Shown here one piece after another: positions 31,114 to 42,889 of a stretch of 64,000 nt of DNA (the first letter of the stretch is position 1; each line of letters begins with the position of its first letter). The DNA comes from Martelella alba. GTDB taxonomy: Bacteria; Pseudomonadota; Gammaproteobacteria; Enterobacterales; Enterobacteriaceae. The position numbers and the translations under genes were made by a program. The stretch spans positions 124,001-188,000 of the forward strand of contig NZ_SZPQ01000004.1 in NCBI RefSeq assembly GCF_005217455.1, read 5' to 3'. Below the pieces are notes generated by a model. The model was not told the origin of the DNA and made no database searches. It was given only the letters and a program-made list of their open reading frames with translations.

Positions 31114-31828
31114 AGAAAACATGCCGGCCAAGCTGGCAAAAGCCCTGTCCAACACCTTATTTCCGGCTCTGGACAGCCAATTGCGCGCGGGACGGCATAT
31201 CGGCGTTGAGGAACTGGATAACCATGCGTTTTTAATGGATTTCCAGGAAGAGCTGGAGTCGTTTTACCGCCGCTACAATGTGGAATTGGTGCGGGCGCCG
31301 GAAGGCTTTTTTTACCTGCGTCCCAGATCGACCACGCTTATTCCCCGTTCGGTCCTGTCCGAACTGGATATGATGGTGGGCAAGATACTTTGTTATCTCT
31401 ATCTGAGCCCGGAGAGACTGGCTCACGAGGGTATTTTTACCCAGCAGGAACTGTACGACGAACTGCTCGCTCTGGCGGACGAGAACAAACTGCTTAAATT
31501 GGTCAATCAGCGTTCCACCGGTTCCGATTTCGACCGGCAGAAATTGCAGGAGAAAGTGCGTACCTCCCTGAATCGCCTGCGGCGGCTGGGCATGGTGTGG
31601 TTTATGGGCAACGACGCCTCTAAATTCCGCATAACCGAAGCGGTATTCCGCTTCGGCGCCGATGTCCGCAGCGGCGATGATCCGCGGGAAGCGCAATTGC
31701 GCATGATTCGCGACGGGGAGGCGATTCCGGTCGAGCAGGCCTTATCCCTGACTGACGAACAGGATGACAATGACGAGACCGACATGAATGACGGGGTGTC
31801 GGATAGCGCCGAGGATGAACAGGCATGA
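31094..31828 (+). CDS. mukE: Condensin subunit MukE
   Basis: A 244-residue MukE (E. coli 234), a tandem winged-helix protein that binds MukF and modulates MukB ATPase. The start at 31094 gives [18 protein letters not shown], the family N-terminus; the frame is open further upstream inside mukF but without conserved sequence. The middle ([34 protein letters not shown]) is nearly identical to E. coli, while the acidic C-terminal tail is longer. It overlaps mukF by 20 bases and mukB by 4. Confidence 0.97.
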   Translation: MSSINIEENMPAKLAKALSNTLFPALDSQLRAGRHIGVEELDNHAFLMDFQEELESFYRRYNVELVRAPEGFFYLRPRSTTLIPRSVLSELDMMVGKILCYLYLSPERLAHEGIFTQQELYDELLALADENKLLKLVNQRSTGSDFDRQKLQEKVRTSLNRLRRLGMVWFMGNDASKFRITEAVFRFGADVRSGDDPREAQLRMIRDGEAIPVEQALSLTDEQDDNDETDMNDGVSDSAEDEQA

Positions 31829-34800
31829 TTGAACGCGGTAAATTTCGCTCACTGACGCTGGTCAACTGGAATGGGTTTTTCGCTCGGACCTTCGATTTGG
31901 ATGGGCTGGTCACCACATTGTCCGGCGGCAACGGTGCGGGCAAATCCACCACCATGGCCGCTTTCATAACGGCGTTGATACCGGATCTGACGTTGCTGCA
32001 TTTTCGCAACACCACCGAGGCCGGCGCCACCACGGGCTCCCGCGACAAAGGCCTGCACGGTAAATTGCGGGCCGGGGTCTGCTATTCGGCGCTGGACGTG
32101 GTCAATTCACGCCACCAGCGGGTGTTGGTGGGGGTTCGGTTGCAGCAGATTGCCGGACGCGATCGCAAAGTGGATATCAAGCCATTCATGATCCAGGGTT
32201 TGCCGGTCGCCGTGCAGCCCACGGAATTGCTGACGCAGGTGGTCGGCAATCGCCAGGCCCGGGTGCTGAATCTACAGGAGTTGAAAGAACGCATAGAGCA
32301 GCATGAAGGCGTGCAGTTCAAGCTGTTTAATTCCATCACCGATTATCATTCCCTGATGTTTGATTTAGGCGTTATTCCACGCCGCTTGCGCTCCGCCGCC
32401 GATCGCAGCAAATATTACCGGCTGATTGAGGCCTCGTTGTACGGTGGTATTTCCAGCGCGATAACCCGCTCGCTACGTGATTATCTGTTACCGGAAAACA
32501 GCGGAGTGCGCAAGGCTTTCCAGGATATGGAGGCCGCGTTGCGGGAAAACCGCATGACGCTTGAGGCAATCCGGGTCACCCAGGCGGATCGCGACCTGTT
32601 TAAGCATTTGATAACCGAAGCGACGTCCTATGTGGCGGCGGATTACATGCGGCATGCCAACGAGCGGCGGGTCCATCTTGGGGAGGCGTTGTCCTTGCGG
32701 CGAGAGTTGTTCTCCGGCCGTAGACAACTGGCCGCCGAGCAATATCGCCATGTGGATATGGCGCGCGAGCTGGCGGAGGTGTCCGGCGGCGAATCGGATT
32801 TGGAAACCGACTATCAGGCCGCCAGCGATCATCTCAACTTGGTGCAGACCGCCATGCGCCAGCAGGAAAAAATCAACCGTTATCGGGATGACCTGGAAGA
32901 ACTGACGGTTCGACTCGAGGAACAGAAAGCCGTGGTGGCCGAGGCCGCCGATATCCAGCAGGACAACGAAGCCCGCCAGGAAGCCGCCGAACGGGAAGTG
33001 GACGAGCTGAAAAGCCAACTGGCGGATTATCAGCAGGCCCTGGACGTCCAGCAAACTCGCGCCATCCAGTATCAACAGGCATTGCAGGCGTTGGAACGGG
33101 CCAGGGACATTTGCCGGCTACCGGATCTGGCCGCTGAAAACGTCGAACAGGCGCTGGCGCAGTTTCAAATCCATGAGCGGGAAGCCACCGAGCGTCTGCT
33201 GGGGTTTGAACAAAAGCTGAGCGTGGCACAGGCGGCGCTCGGCCAGTTCGAGCAAGCCTATCGGCTGGTGGTGCAGGTCGCCGGCGAGACGCCGCGCGGT
33301 GAGGCTTGGCAAGTCGCCCGGGAACTATTGCGGGATGCGTCGGCGTCTTCGCACCAGGCCGAACGATTGCAAACGCTGCGCGGGCAAATGGGCGAGCTGG
33401 AGCAACGGCAGCGTGAACAGCAGGAAGCGCAGCGGTTGTTGGCTGAATTGAGCAAGCGACTGGGGCGCGAGTATCAGCCCGAAGAACTGGAAGACGTGCA
33501 ACAGGAACTGGAAGCGCAGGTGGAGTCCCTGTCGTCACTGGTGGCCGAGGCCGGAGAACGGCGAATGCTGTTGCGCCAGGAATCCGAGCAGACCGCGCAG
33601 CGGCTGGAAGAGTTAACCCGGCGGGCGCCGGCCTGGCTGGCGGCGCAAGATGCCCTGGCGGTCTTGCAGGAGCAAAGCGGCGAAACCTTGCAAAGTCCCG
33701 CCCAGGTGACTGAATACATGCAGCAACTACTGGAACGCGAACGGGAAACCACGGTGGAACGGGACGAGGTTTTGTCCGGTAAGCGTCGGATTGAAGAAGA
33801 AATAGAGCGCCTGAGTCATCCCGGCGGCAGCGAGGATTTGCGGTTGGCGGCCCTGGCCGAGCGTTTCGGCGGCGTGCTGCTCTCGGAGATCTACGATGAC
33901 GTGACCTTTGACGACGCGCCATACTTTTCCGCCCTCTACGGCCCATCGCGGCACGCCATCGTCGTGCCGGACCTCTCGAGGATTCGCGATCAACTGGAGG
34001 GGCTGGATGATTGCCCGGACGATCTCTATCTGATCGAGGGCGATCCGCAATCTTTCGATGATAGCGTATTTGGTATCGAGGAACTGGATCACGCCGTACT
34101 GGTGAAAGTCGCCGATCGCCAGTGGCGTTACTCCCGTTTCCCGGCGGTGCCCCTGTTCGGACGAGCCGCTCGGGAAAAGCGGTTGGAAAGCCTGAATGAC
34201 GAACGCGACGATTTGGCCGAACGCTATGCCACTTTGTCCTTTGATGTGCAGAAACTGCAACGGTTGCATCAGGCTTTCGGCCGTTTCGTCGGCGCTCATC
34301 TGGCCGTGGCGTTCGACAGCGATCCCGAAGTGGACATCAGGCATTTATCCGGTCGGCGTGGCGAGCTCGATCGCTTGCTAAGCGATCATGAAAGCCAGCA
34401 CCAACAGCAGCGTTTGCAGCATGCGTCGTCACGAGACGGATTAACGCTGTTAAACCGGCTGATCCCGCGAATCAACGTGCTGTGCGACGATACCCTGGCC
34501 GAGCGGCTGGAGGCGATAACGGCCGAATGGGAGGAGGCGCAGGATGCGGCGCAATACTTGCAGCGACACGGCGCCGCCCTGGCGCAACTGGAGCCGCTGG
34601 TCTCGGTGCTGCAAAATGATCCCGAACAGCATGAGCAGTTGCAGGCGGATTACCATCAAGCGCAGCAGGCGCAGCGCCAGGCCAAACAACAGACATTTGC
34701 GCTGACGGAAGTGGCGCAGCGCCGGGCGCATTTCGGTTATTCCGATTCCGCCGGCATGCTGACGGAAAGTTCGGATCTCAATGATCGGTTACGCGTGCGG

Positions 34801-36270
34801 TTGGAGCAGGCCGAGGCCGAGCGCGGGCGGGCGCGCGAAGCGCTTCGTCAGCACCAGGCGCAACTGGCGCAGCTCAACCAGGTCTTGGCGTCGTTGCAAA
34901 GCGCCTATGACGCCAAGCGCGATATGCACCGGGAATTGACGCAGGAATTACAGGACATCGGCGTGCAGGCGGATGCCGAGTCCGAGATCCGCGCGCGCGA
35001 ACGTCGCGACCAGTTGCATGCCGCTTTGGCGCAAAATCGCAATCGGCGCAATCAACTGGAAAAACAAATCACGTTTTGCGAGGCCGAAATGAACGGTCTG
35101 CAGAAAAAGCTGAACAAACTGGAGCGGGAATACCACGCCATGCGCGAGCAGGTAGTCTCGGCCAAGGCCGGGTGGTGCGCCGTGATGCGTCTGGTGAAGG
35201 ATAACGGCGTGGAACGGCGGCTGCATCGGCGCGAGCTGGCTTACATGGAGGCGGACGATTTACGCTCCATGTCCGACAAAGCGCTGGGGGCCCTTCGTCT
35301 GGCCGTGGCGGATAATGAGCATTTGCGCGATATCCTGCGACAGTCCGAAGATCCGAAACGGCCGGAGCGCAAAATCCAGTTTTTTATTGCGGTTTATCAG
35401 CATCTGCGTGAACGGATTCGACAGGATATCATCCGCACCGACGATCCGGTGGACGCCATCGAGCAGATGGAGATCGAACTTAGCCGGTTGACCGAAGAAC
35501 TGACCGCCCGGGAACAGAAGCTGGCCATCAGTTCGCGCAGTGTGGCCAATATCATCCGTAAGACCATTCAGCGGGAGCAGAACCGAATCCGTATGCTGAA
35601 CCAAGGCTTGCAGGCGGTAAGCTTCGGCCAGGTCAAGAGTGTGCGGCTCAACGTCAATGTCCGCGAGACGCATGCCACTTTATTGAGTGTGCTCAGCGAA
35701 CAGCAGGAACAGCATCAGGATTTGTTCAGCAGTAACCGACTGTCGTTTTCCGAGGCGCTGGCGAAACTTTATCAACGACTGAACCCGCAAATCGATATGG
35801 GCCAGCGGACGCCGCAAACCGTCGGCGAAGAATTATTGGACTACCGCAATTATCTCGAAATGGAAGTGGAGGTCAACCGCGGCGCCGATGGTTGGCTGCG
35901 CGCGGAAAGCGGCGCGCTTTCCACCGGGGAGGCTATCGGTACCGGCATGTCGATTCTGGTTATGGTCGTCCAAAGCTGGGAGGATGAATCAAGCCGTTTG
36001 CGCGGCAAGGACATTTCACCTTGCCGGTTGCTGTTTCTCGATGAAGCGGCGCGGCTGGACGCTAAATCCATCGCCACGCTGTTTGAACTTTGCGAACGCC
36101 TGCAGATGCAACTGATTATCGCCGCGCCGGAAAATATCAGTCCGGAAAAAGGAACCACCTATAAATTGGTACGCAAGGTCTTCAACAATCAGGAACACGT
36201 TCATGTTGTGGGCCTGCGCGGATTTGGGGCAGACCTGCCGACGCCGGTGCCTGAGCAAGCCGCCTCCTGA
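31825..36270 (+). CDS. mukB: Condensin SMC-like subunit MukB
   Basis: A 1481-residue SMC-like ATPase (E. coli 1486). The N-terminal head has the Walker [10 protein letters not shown] at residues 34-42. Two long coiled-coil arms flank the hinge, which lies around residues 650-770 ([31 protein letters not shown]). The C-terminal head carries the signature [11 protein letters not shown] and Walker [13 protein letters not shown]. MukB compacts and segregates the chromosome as a dimer with MukF and MukE. It starts in an ATGA overlap with mukE. Confidence 0.98.
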   Translation: MIERGKFRSLTLVNWNGFFARTFDLDGLVTTLSGGNGAGKSTTMAAFITALIPDLTLLHFRNTTEAGATTGSRDKGLHGKLRAGVCYSALDVVNSRHQRVLVGVRLQQIAGRDRKVDIKPFMIQGLPVAVQPTELLTQVVGNRQARVLNLQELKERIEQHEGVQFKLFNSITDYHSLMFDLGVIPRRLRSAADRSKYYRLIEASLYGGISSAITRSLRDYLLPENSGVRKAFQDMEAALRENRMTLEAIRVTQADRDLFKHLITEATSYVAADYMRHANERRVHLGEALSLRRELFSGRRQLAAEQYRHVDMARELAEVSGGESDLETDYQAASDHLNLVQTAMRQQEKINRYRDDLEELTVRLEEQKAVVAEAADIQQDNEARQEAAEREVDELKSQLADYQQALDVQQTRAIQYQQALQALERARDICRLPDLAAENVEQALAQFQIHEREATERLLGFEQKLSVAQAALGQFEQAYRLVVQVAGETPRGEAWQVARELLRDASASSHQAERLQTLRGQMGELEQRQREQQEAQRLLAELSKRLGREYQPEELEDVQQELEAQVESLSSLVAEAGERRMLLRQESEQTAQRLEELTRRAPAWLAAQDALAVLQEQSGETLQSPAQVTEYMQQLLERERETTVERDEVLSGKRRIEEEIERLSHPGGSEDLRLAALAERFGGVLLSEIYDDVTFDDAPYFSALYGPSRHAIVVPDLSRIRDQLEGLDDCPDDLYLIEGDPQSFDDSVFGIEELDHAVLVKVADRQWRYSRFPAVPLFGRAAREKRLESLNDERDDLAERYATLSFDVQKLQRLHQAFGRFVGAHLAVAFDSDPEVDIRHLSGRRGELDRLLSDHESQHQQQRLQHASSRDGLTLLNRLIPRINVLCDDTLAERLEAITAEWEEAQDAAQYLQRHGAALAQLEPLVSVLQNDPEQHEQLQADYHQAQQAQRQAKQQTFALTEVAQRRAHFGYSDSAGMLTESSDLNDRLRVRLEQAEAERGRAREALRQHQAQLAQLNQVLASLQSAYDAKRDMHRELTQELQDIGVQADAESEIRARERRDQLHAALAQNRNRRNQLEKQITFCEAEMNGLQKKLNKLEREYHAMREQVVSAKAGWCAVMRLVKDNGVERRLHRRELAYMEADDLRSMSDKALGALRLAVADNEHLRDILRQSEDPKRPERKIQFFIAVYQHLRERIRQDIIRTDDPVDAIEQMEIELSRLTEELTAREQKLAISSRSVANIIRKTIQREQNRIRMLNQGLQAVSFGQVKSVRLNVNVRETHATLLSVLSEQQEQHQDLFSSNRLSFSEALAKLYQRLNPQIDMGQRTPQTVGEELLDYRNYLEMEVEVNRGADGWLRAESGALSTGEAIGTGMSILVMVVQSWEDESSRLRGKDISPCRLLFLDEAARLDAKSIATLFELCERLQMQLIIAAPENISPEKGTTYKLVRKVFNNQEHVHVVGLRGFGADLPTPVPEQAAS

Positions 36271-36755
36271 ACCATCAGGGCCGGCATCGGATGGCCGGCC
36301 CGTCATGACTTCCCGGCATTTTTATGATCCCGGTTCCCGCCCCGCTAAAATTCGTCGTTTCCCGCCAACGGGATAAAGCATATCTCCCTTTCTGCTTATA
36401 TACTAAGGGAAAGTCCGAGATTAAACTCGGGACAATAATAATTGTACTCAACACGTGCGAAGGCGTTTATGCCCGGAAGGGTTCGCATTGCGGGAAGCGG
36501 CGAGACGGCGCTCCAGGCGTGATGTCGGTCGGTGCCCGGGTGGTGGAATAAAGCCAACGCACCTACGGCGTGGCGTATGAAGGGAATAGGTGGCGAACGC
36601 GGGCGTTTCCGACAGGCGTGGTCGAGCATGCCGCCACGGGGCGGTGCGCGTCGGCGCGTAGCGGATGTTCGCCGAATGACGTTTGCCGACGGGCGTTCAC
36701 CGAATGGTGTTCATCTCATCAAGAGTACAGCAACTCCGCATACAGGGGACATGGG
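36271..36755. other. mukB-ldtD intergenic region
   Basis: A 485-base spacer. Apart from the hairpin at its left end and a short stem around 36414-36434 (GTCCGAG with CTCGGGAC), I see nothing recognisable. Several open frames cross it, including an upstream extension of ldtD, but none shows a signal peptide, ribosome site or conserved sequence. Confidence 0.5.
36278..36301 (+). terminator. Hairpin after mukB
   Basis: GGGCCGGC and GCCGGCCC form a perfect 8-bp stem with an 8-base loop, 7 bases after the mukB stop. No immediate T tract follows; a TTTTTA run lies about 18 bases later. Likely the end of the cmoM-mukFEB unit. Confidence 0.45.
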
Positions 36756-38555
36756 ATGTTACTGAGAAAGACTGTGGCATGGCGACGTACGTTGCTGGGC
36801 TGTGTGTTGGCTTCCGGCCTGATTCCGTCATTTGCTCCCCGGGCGCAGCTGGCCGCCGGCCCGAACATGCCGGATACCCGGACCTTAGGTCATAGCGCCG
36901 CCGCCTTGGCGGCGTTGATGCCCGCCGGGGTAAAGCCCATTTATGCCAATGAGCTGGCACAATTGTATGCCGCGCGCCATGGCCAACCGCTCTGGCAGGA
37001 TCGCGACGCCGTGCAGCAATTCCAACAGCAACTGGCCGAAGTGGCGTTATCCGGTATTCAGCCGCAATTCATCACCTGGACCCAATGGCTGACCAACCCC
37101 CATATCAGCGCCATGGCGCGGGATGTGGTGCTTTCCGATGCCATGCTTGGGTATTTGCAGTTCGTCTCGGGCGTTGAGGCCAACGGCGAGAAATGGCTGT
37201 ACAACACCGGCCCCTACCGTCTGGCGTCGCCACCCGAAATGACGGTAAGACATTGGCTGCACGCGGTGGATGACGGCACTATTGAGCGGTTTATCGCCGG
37301 CCTGGCTCCGCAGCATCCTCAATATGCCAAGATGCACCAGGCCTTGAAAAACATGCTGGCGGACAACCGTGCCTGGCCGCAACTTAATGGCAAAGACAGC
37401 CTGCGACCCGGACAGATCAGCGATGATATCCCGGCGCTAAAGGAAATATTGCGGCGCAGCGGCATGATGACGCCGGAGCAGTCGTCGTCGGCGTCCGTCG
37501 CCGACGCGGCGCCGTCCGACGCGCCCACCCTGCCGCCGCCAAACAGCGACACGCCGACGGTGGCGGTCGGCCCGGCGGCCGATTCCCCCGTTCCCTCCGC
37601 GTCGACATCGGACCCGGCGGTGATTGCCACTGTCGACCCCCAAGACAAAGTCTACACCCCCGATCTGGTTGAGGCGGTCAAGCGCTTTCAGCATTGGCAG
37701 GGATTGAATCCCGACGGGGTCATCGGTCGTCAGACCCGCTATTGGCTCAACGTGCCGCCGCAAACCCGGGTGGCGTTGCTGGCTCTCAATATCCAACGCC
37801 TGCGGCTGCTGCATAACCGGATTGAAAACGGCATCCAGGTCAATATCCCCAACTACTCGCTGGTGTTTTACCAAAAAGGCGCCGAAGTCCTGTCCTCAAG
37901 GGTTATCGTCGGACGCCCCAGCCGCAAGACGCCCCTGATGCGCAGCGCGCTGAGCAGCGTGGTGCTCAACCCGCCGTGGAATGTTCCCACATCGCTGGTT
38001 CGTCAGGATATTCTGCCGAAAGTGATGCGCGACCCAGGTTATCTGCAACGTAACGGTTTTATGCTGTTGTCCGGTTGGAACAGCGATGCGGAAGTCATCG
38101 ATCCCGCTTCCCTCGACTGGAGCATGCTGTCCCCCAACCACTTCCCCTATCGGGTTCGTCAGTCGCCAGGGGCGAACAACGCCCTGGGTCGCTACAAATT
38201 CAACATGCCGAGTTCGGATGCAATCTATCTGCACGACACGCCCAACCATAATCTGTTTTTAAGCGACATGCGTGCGCTCAGTTCCGGTTGCGTCCGGGTC
38301 AACAAGGCATCAACCCTGGCCAATATGCTATTGCAGGACGCCGGCTGGGGGGATGCGCGCGTCAGCGCGACGCTAAAAGAGGGCAATACGATTTATGTGC
38401 CGATTCGTCATCAAATTCCGGTTAATCTGTTTTATCTGACCGCCTGGGTGGCGGACGACGGTAAACCGCAATTTCGAACAGATATTTACAATTATGATTC
38501 CACCATCAAGATTGGCGCGAAAAGCTTGCCGGAGGCGGAACGCCTGCTGCAATAA
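36756..38555 (+). CDS. ldtD: L,D-transpeptidase LdtD (YcbB)
   Basis: A 599-residue periplasmic enzyme (E. coli 615) that makes 3-3 crosslinks in peptidoglycan and supports envelope integrity and beta-lactam tolerance. It has an N-terminal signal sequence ([20 protein letters not shown]), a peptidoglycan-binding domain ([18 protein letters not shown]) and a YkuD catalytic domain with the histidine in IYLHDTPNH and the cysteine in SSGCVRVN. A low-complexity Pro/Ala/Ser linker at about residues 240-290 separates the domains and differs from E. coli. The start at 36756 matches the family; upstream extension to 36570 is not conserved. Confidence 0.93.
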   Translation: MLLRKTVAWRRTLLGCVLASGLIPSFAPRAQLAAGPNMPDTRTLGHSAAALAALMPAGVKPIYANELAQLYAARHGQPLWQDRDAVQQFQQQLAEVALSGIQPQFITWTQWLTNPHISAMARDVVLSDAMLGYLQFVSGVEANGEKWLYNTGPYRLASPPEMTVRHWLHAVDDGTIERFIAGLAPQHPQYAKMHQALKNMLADNRAWPQLNGKDSLRPGQISDDIPALKEILRRSGMMTPEQSSSASVADAAPSDAPTLPPPNSDTPTVAVGPAADSPVPSASTSDPAVIATVDPQDKVYTPDLVEAVKRFQHWQGLNPDGVIGRQTRYWLNVPPQTRVALLALNIQRLRLLHNRIENGIQVNIPNYSLVFYQKGAEVLSSRVIVGRPSRKTPLMRSALSSVVLNPPWNVPTSLVRQDILPKVMRDPGYLQRNGFMLLSGWNSDAEVIDPASLDWSMLSPNHFPYRVRQSPGANNALGRYKFNMPSSDAIYLHDTPNHNLFLSDMRALSSGCVRVNKASTLANMLLQDAGWGDARVSATLKEGNTIYVPIRHQIPVNLFYLTAWVADDGKPQFRTDIYNYDSTIKIGAKSLPEAERLLQ

Positions 38556-38738
38556 CCGTCTGATGGCCGGGCAGATATTCGGCCCTTCTTAATGTTAATG
38601 CCGGGCAGGATATTGTCCACTGCCCGGCAGTGCCTGTTAACGCGTGGGTTGACTGGTCGATTCCTTGCGGTTATGGTTCCCGACGGTGCGCTTATGTGCA
38701 ATTCGTCTGTTACCTTACGCCAACTGGTTATATTACTC

Positions 38739-39287
38739 ATGGATCATATTAATCATCACCGCCGCCATTTTCTGGCGTTGAGCTGTGCCGCCGTGGGCGC
38801 GGCTTTGCTACCGGCTACGTCGCATGCCATGTTGTCCACGCCACGGCCGCGCATTCTGCGTCTCAATAACCTAAACACGGGCGAAACGCTGAAGGCCGAA
38901 TTTTTTAACGGTAAAAGCTATAATCCGGAAGAATTGGCCCGCTTAAATCATTTTTTCCGTGATTTCCGACTCAATAAAATCATTAAAATCGATCCTCGCC
39001 TTTTTGATCACCTTTACCGGTTGCAGACGCTGCTTGAAACCAGCAGGCCGGTACAATTGATATCGGGATACCGTTCTCGCGAAACCAATAACGAACTGCG
39101 CGCCAGAAGCTCCGGCGTGGCGAAACACAGTTACCATACCCTGGGGCGCGCCATGGATTTCCATATCGAAGGCATACAGCTCGCCAATATCCGCAAAGCG
39201 GCCTTGAAATTGCGGATGGGCGGTGTAGGTTATTACCCAAGCAGTCATTTTGTGCATATTGATACCGGTCCGGTAAGAACCTGGTAG
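38739..39287 (+). CDS. ycbK: YcbK, Tat-exported M15-like peptidoglycan endopeptidase (MepK family)
   Basis: A 182-residue protein identical in length to E. coli YcbK (MepK), a murein endopeptidase that cuts 3-3 crosslinks made by L,D-transpeptidases. The N-terminus has a twin-arginine-like signal (HHRRHFLALSCAAVGAAL, cleavage near SHA). The mature part has ISGYRSRETN, the metal site YHTLGRAMDFHI and FVHIDTGP, typical of the M15/DUF882 fold. The start at 38739 matches the family. It sits next to ldtD, whose product makes its likely substrate. Confidence 0.93.
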   Translation: MDHINHHRRHFLALSCAAVGAALLPATSHAMLSTPRPRILRLNNLNTGETLKAEFFNGKSYNPEELARLNHFFRDFRLNKIIKIDPRLFDHLYRLQTLLETSRPVQLISGYRSRETNNELRARSSGVAKHSYHTLGRAMDFHIEGIQLANIRKAALKLRMGGVGYYPSSHFVHIDTGPVRTW

Positions 39288-39375
39288 CGGGTAGGGGTTA
39301 GTCCGCGCCCGGCGCTGTCCGCGAAGGTGTCTCTTTCAAGGGTGCGGCGGCAAACAGCTGCATTGATGGAGCGTT

Positions 39376-40002
39376 ATGAAATACCATATTGTCCCGGTGA
39401 CGGCCTTCAGCCAAAATTGTACGTTAGTGTGGTGTGAAAGAACCGGCGAGGCGGCGTTGGTGGATCCCGGCGGCGAAGCGCAAAAACTGATCCAAGACAT
39501 CGCTGCCCGGCAGGTCGATATCAAACAGATCCTGCTGACCCACGGTCATCTTGATCACGTCGGCGCGGCGGCGGAACTGGCGGCTCATTACGGCGTGCCG
39601 ATTGTCGGCCCGCAGCGGGAAGATCGCTTCTTACTGGACGCGTTACCCGAACAGAGCCGTATGTTCGGCCTGGATGATTGCCAACCGTTCGAGCCGGACA
39701 GGTGGCTGGAAGAGGGGGATACGGTGACGGTCGGGGAATCGCATTTCGAGGTCTTGCACTGCCCGGGCCATACCCCTGGACATGTGGTGTTTTACCATCG
39801 CGAAGCGAAACTTATCTTGATGGGTGATGTGTTGTTTCGCGGCGGGGTGGGGCGCAGCGATTTCCCGCGCGGCAGTCACCAGGCATTGATTCAGTCCATT
39901 CGCACCAAGTTGTTGCCGTTGGGCGATGAAATCGCGTTTATACCCGGCCACGGCCCCATGTCCACCCTTGGCGATGAACGTCTGACCAATCCGTTTTTGT
40001 AA
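39376..40002 (+). CDS. gloC: YcbL (GloC), type II glyoxalase-like metallo-hydrolase
   Basis: A 208-residue metallo-beta-lactamase-fold hydrolase, close to E. coli YcbL (215). The metal-binding motif [18 protein letters not shown] and the late GHGP are present. E. coli GloC hydrolyses S-lactoylglutathione in the glyoxalase pathway. The start at 39376 follows GGAG, and the N-terminus [15 protein letters not shown] is typical. Confidence 0.92.
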   Translation: MKYHIVPVTAFSQNCTLVWCERTGEAALVDPGGEAQKLIQDIAARQVDIKQILLTHGHLDHVGAAAELAAHYGVPIVGPQREDRFLLDALPEQSRMFGLDDCQPFEPDRWLEEGDTVTVGESHFEVLHCPGHTPGHVVFYHREAKLILMGDVLFRGGVGRSDFPRGSHQALIQSIRTKLLPLGDEIAFIPGHGPMSTLGDERLTNPFL

Positions 40003-40062
40003 TCAGGGCGGCGGGAAGGCGGGCTTGATGCAGCCCGCGGCCCGCCTCCGTTTCAGTCGGGA

Positions 40063-41253
40063 TTACAATACAGCGACAATGGCCTCGCACAATTGGGCCA
40101 TATTATCGGTTGTCATGCCCGCCACATTGATACGGCCGGAGTTGACGGCATAGATCCCGAACTCTTCCCGCAACCGCAGCACTTGATCCTTATTCAACCC
40201 GCTGAATGAAAACATGCCGTTTTGCTGATTGATAAAGGAAAAGTCCTGCTGGGCGCCTTTTTCCTGCAAGGTGCTGACAAAGAGCTGGCGCATGCGCTTG
40301 ATGCGTTCACGCATTTCGGTCAATTCTTGTTCCCACAGCGCCCGTAATGCCTCGTTGCCCAATATGGTCGCCACGATGGCGGCGCCGTGAGATGGCGGAT
40401 TGGAATAATTGGCGCGGATACCGGATTTCACTTGGCTCAAGACCCGCCCTGCGGCTTCGGGATCGGCCGCCACCAGCGTGCAGGCGCCGACCCGCTCATT
40501 GTACAGACCAAAGTTTTTGGAGTAGGAACTGGCGATGATCATTTCCCGATGATTTTCGGTGAAAATCCGTAAACCCAGCGCGTCTTCCTCCAGCCCATTG
40601 GCGAATCCCTGATAAGCGAAATCGAACAATGGCAACCAGCCTTTGCTCTGAGACAAATCGGCCAAAATACGCCATTGCGCCTCGGTAGGATCGATACTGG
40701 TAGGGTTATGGCAGCAACCGTGGAACAATACGACGTCGCCCGCCTGGGCGTGTTGCAGGTTTTCCAGCATGCCGTCAAAATCCATCACATGGGCTGCGGC
40801 ATCGTAATAGGGGTATTCGCACAGCTCCAAGCCAACAGCGCCGAAAACATTGCGGTGATTGGGCCACGTGGGTGAGCTGATCCAAATCCGCTTGGCATCG
40901 GTACTTCTGGTCAGAAAATCCGCCGCGACCCGCAAACCGCCGGTACCGCCCGGTGTCTGGGCGGTGCAGGCCCGTTTATCGGCGATAATCGGGCTGTCGG
41001 CGCCAAATAGCAATGTTTGCGTGCATTGCGCAAAGGCCGGCAGGCCGTCAATGCCTAGATAATTCTTGGTACTTTCATTTTCCAGCAGGTATTGCTCGGC
41101 TTTCTTTACGCTGGTGAGGACCGGTGTCTTGCCGGTTTCATCTTTATAAACGCCGATGCCCAGATTGATTTTGCCGGGGCGCGGGTCGGCGCGGAAAAGC
41201 TCGATCAGGCCCAGAATAGGATCAGCGGCGGCTTGGGGTATTTTTTCAAACAT
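40063..41253 (-). CDS. aspC: Aspartate aminotransferase
   Basis: A 396-residue class I PLP aminotransferase (E. coli 396) that interconverts aspartate/2-oxoglutarate and oxaloacetate/glutamate. The PLP lysine is in [13 protein letters not shown], the substrate Trp region in SSPTWPNH, and the carboxylate-binding Arg in [10 protein letters not shown]-terminus [16 protein letters not shown] is standard. It lies downstream of ompF on the same strand, as in E. coli, with an ompF terminator in between. Confidence 0.97.
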   Translation of the reverse strand: MFEKIPQAAADPILGLIELFRADPRPGKINLGIGVYKDETGKTPVLTSVKKAEQYLLENESTKNYLGIDGLPAFAQCTQTLLFGADSPIIADKRACTAQTPGGTGGLRVAADFLTRSTDAKRIWISSPTWPNHRNVFGAVGLELCEYPYYDAAAHVMDFDGMLENLQHAQAGDVVLFHGCCHNPTSIDPTEAQWRILADLSQSKGWLPLFDFAYQGFANGLEEDALGLRIFTENHREMIIASSYSKNFGLYNERVGACTLVAADPEAAGRVLSQVKSGIRANYSNPPSHGAAIVATILGNEALRALWEQELTEMRERIKRMRQLFVSTLQEKGAQQDFSFINQQNGMFSFSGLNKDQVLRLREEFGIYAVNSGRINVAGMTTDNMAQLCEAIVAVL

Positions 41254-41380
41254 GATGACGGGTCCAGGGGATATTTAAGAGTGAACACAACATGTTATCA
41301 GGTTACCGCCAGAACCGCGCTTTGCCAACAGTTCGGTTGAAAATTCATTTTGTTTAGTGGCGGTATAGTCTTGCCATGAT

Positions 41381-41407
41381 AAAAAAAGGCAGGGAAATCC
41401 CCTGCCT
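41381..41407 (-). terminator. Intrinsic terminator after ompF
   Basis: On the minus strand AGGCAGGG and CCCTGCCT form an 8-bp stem with a 5-base loop, followed directly by seven T residues. It lies about 50 bases after the porin stop. Confidence 0.92.
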
Positions 41408-41457
41408 CAATTTGAAAGTCCCGGAGTAAAGCCTCAGCGGAACGGTGAATCAACTTA

Positions 41458-42555
41458 TTAGAACTGATAAACGATACCGAAAGCCACTGTATCGCCGTCA
41501 GAGTAGCCCAGTTTGTTGTCGCTATCCAACTGGTTGATAATATAGTCCACATAAGTGGACATGTTTTTGTTGAAGTAATAGGTAGCGCCGATTTCGTAGT
41601 ATTTGATCAAGTCGACATCACCGATGCCTTCAACATCTTTGGCTTTAGATTGGCCGTAAGCGATGGACGGACGCAGGCCGAAATCAAACTGATATTGAGC
41701 GACTAACAAGATGTCTTGGGTCTTGTTTGCAAAACCGTCTTTACCTGAAATATTATTGGAAATCCAGGTCGAATTACGAGTTTCGCCGTAGGTAGCCGCC
41801 AGATAGATATTGTTGGCATCGTACTTCAAAGATGTTGCCCACTGTTCAGCGCGATCACCGCCGCCATAGAGGTCGCTAGCCTGCTGAGCGCCAGTACGGT
41901 CGGAAGAGGCATATGCGCCTACGATGCCCACACCGATCGGCGAAGTATAGCTGATAGAACCACCGTAGCCATCACCGTTGGAACGACGCGGATCATCGGT
42001 ACGATCGTTTTTACCCTGATATTGCAGGGCGAAATCCAGACCTTGAACTGCGCCAAAGAAATTACTGTTGCGATAAGTGGCCACGCCTGTGGTACGACCG
42101 ACCATGAAGTTATCGGTGTAAGCGGTATCCCCACCGAACTCAGGTAACATATCGGTGTAACCCAGAGCATCATAAACCACACCATAGTTGCGGCCATAAT
42201 CGATTGAACCGGCATCGCCAAATCTCAAACCAGCAAAGCCCAAACGGGTTTTGGTGCCATCGTTATGGTCAGTACCACCTTCGGTGTCGTTGGCCGCGAT
42301 CTGGTACTCCCACTGGCCGTAACCAGTGATCTGATCGTTGATTTGAGTTTCGCCTTTGAACCCAAAACGAGCATAGGATTCGTCGCCGTCACCGGCAAAG
42401 CCGCCATCGTCGTCGCTCGAGAAGTAATGAAGGCCATCCAAACGGCCGTACAGATCCAGTTTGTTGCCATCTTTGTTGTAGACTTCGGCTGCATGAACGC
42501 TACCGGCAGCCAATAAGGCCGGAATTACAAATGCAAGTATATTGCGCTTCATCAT
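41458..42555 (-). CDS. ompF: OmpF-type trimeric porin
   Basis: A 365-residue general porin (E. coli OmpF 362). The start at 42555 gives [19 protein letters not shown] with a signal peptide ending near [11 protein letters not shown]. The mature chain alternates beta strands and loops and ends in the outer-membrane insertion signal with terminal Phe (GIVYQF). Strand and constriction-loop landmarks include [19 protein letters not shown] and PEFGGDTAY (loop 3). The ribosome site GAGGGTAATA precedes ATGATG. Genomic position between asnS and aspC supports OmpF over OmpC. Confidence 0.94.
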   Translation of the reverse strand: MMKRNILAFVIPALLAAGSVHAAEVYNKDGNKLDLYGRLDGLHYFSSDDDGGFAGDGDESYARFGFKGETQINDQITGYGQWEYQIAANDTEGGTDHNDGTKTRLGFAGLRFGDAGSIDYGRNYGVVYDALGYTDMLPEFGGDTAYTDNFMVGRTTGVATYRNSNFFGAVQGLDFALQYQGKNDRTDDPRRSNGDGYGGSISYTSPIGVGIVGAYASSDRTGAQQASDLYGGGDRAEQWATSLKYDANNIYLAATYGETRNSTWISNNISGKDGFANKTQDILLVAQYQFDFGLRPSIAYGQSKAKDVEGIGDVDLIKYYEIGATYYFNKNMSTYVDYIINQLDSDNKLGYSDGDTVAFGIVYQF

Positions 42556-42825
42556 TATTACCCTCATTGGTTTTATTTGACACCTGCCACTGCCGCTAAT
42601 GTTTTCATGTAGAACTAATAGTTTCTTACTAAACTAATAAATCCTTACGAAACATTAATGAGAGTTTGGTGTCTTTCTGTGTCTGCACGCAGTGTTCCAT
42701 TCACAGACCGGTTAATCTAGAGCGAAGTTGCTACAAATGTCCTAATAATGTTTCAGTGAGAAACCGAGTATGTCAAAATGTAAATATCAGGGAACTTTGT
42801 GAGAGATCTCAAACTTTGAAATGTC
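42556..42825 (-). promoter_or_regulatory. ompF promoter and leader region
   Basis: The part at 42658-42686 (minus strand) closely matches the E. coli ompF leader just after its transcription start, including the run AAAGACACCAAACTCTCAT. Upstream, GAAACATTATTAGGACAT at about 42737-42754 resembles OmpR-binding sequence. The leader also covers the segment that MicF pairs with in E. coli. OmpR sites were judged by eye only. Confidence 0.6.
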
Positions 42826-42848
42826 AAAGGCCAGCATAGCTGGCCTTT
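42826..42848 (-). terminator. Terminator hairpin after asnS
   Basis: AAAGGCCAGC and GCTGGCCTTT form a perfect 10-bp stem with a 3-base loop about 40 bases after the asnS stop, with a short T run included in the stem end. Confidence 0.75.
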
Positions 42849-42889
42849 GTAACTTATATATATGTTTTTCTTATATTTAATGAAGGAAT

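Noticed and set aside
32873-33946. 357-codon ORF antisense to mukB
   Set aside because: Low-complexity Arg/Pro/Ala sequence generated by the G+C-rich coding strand.
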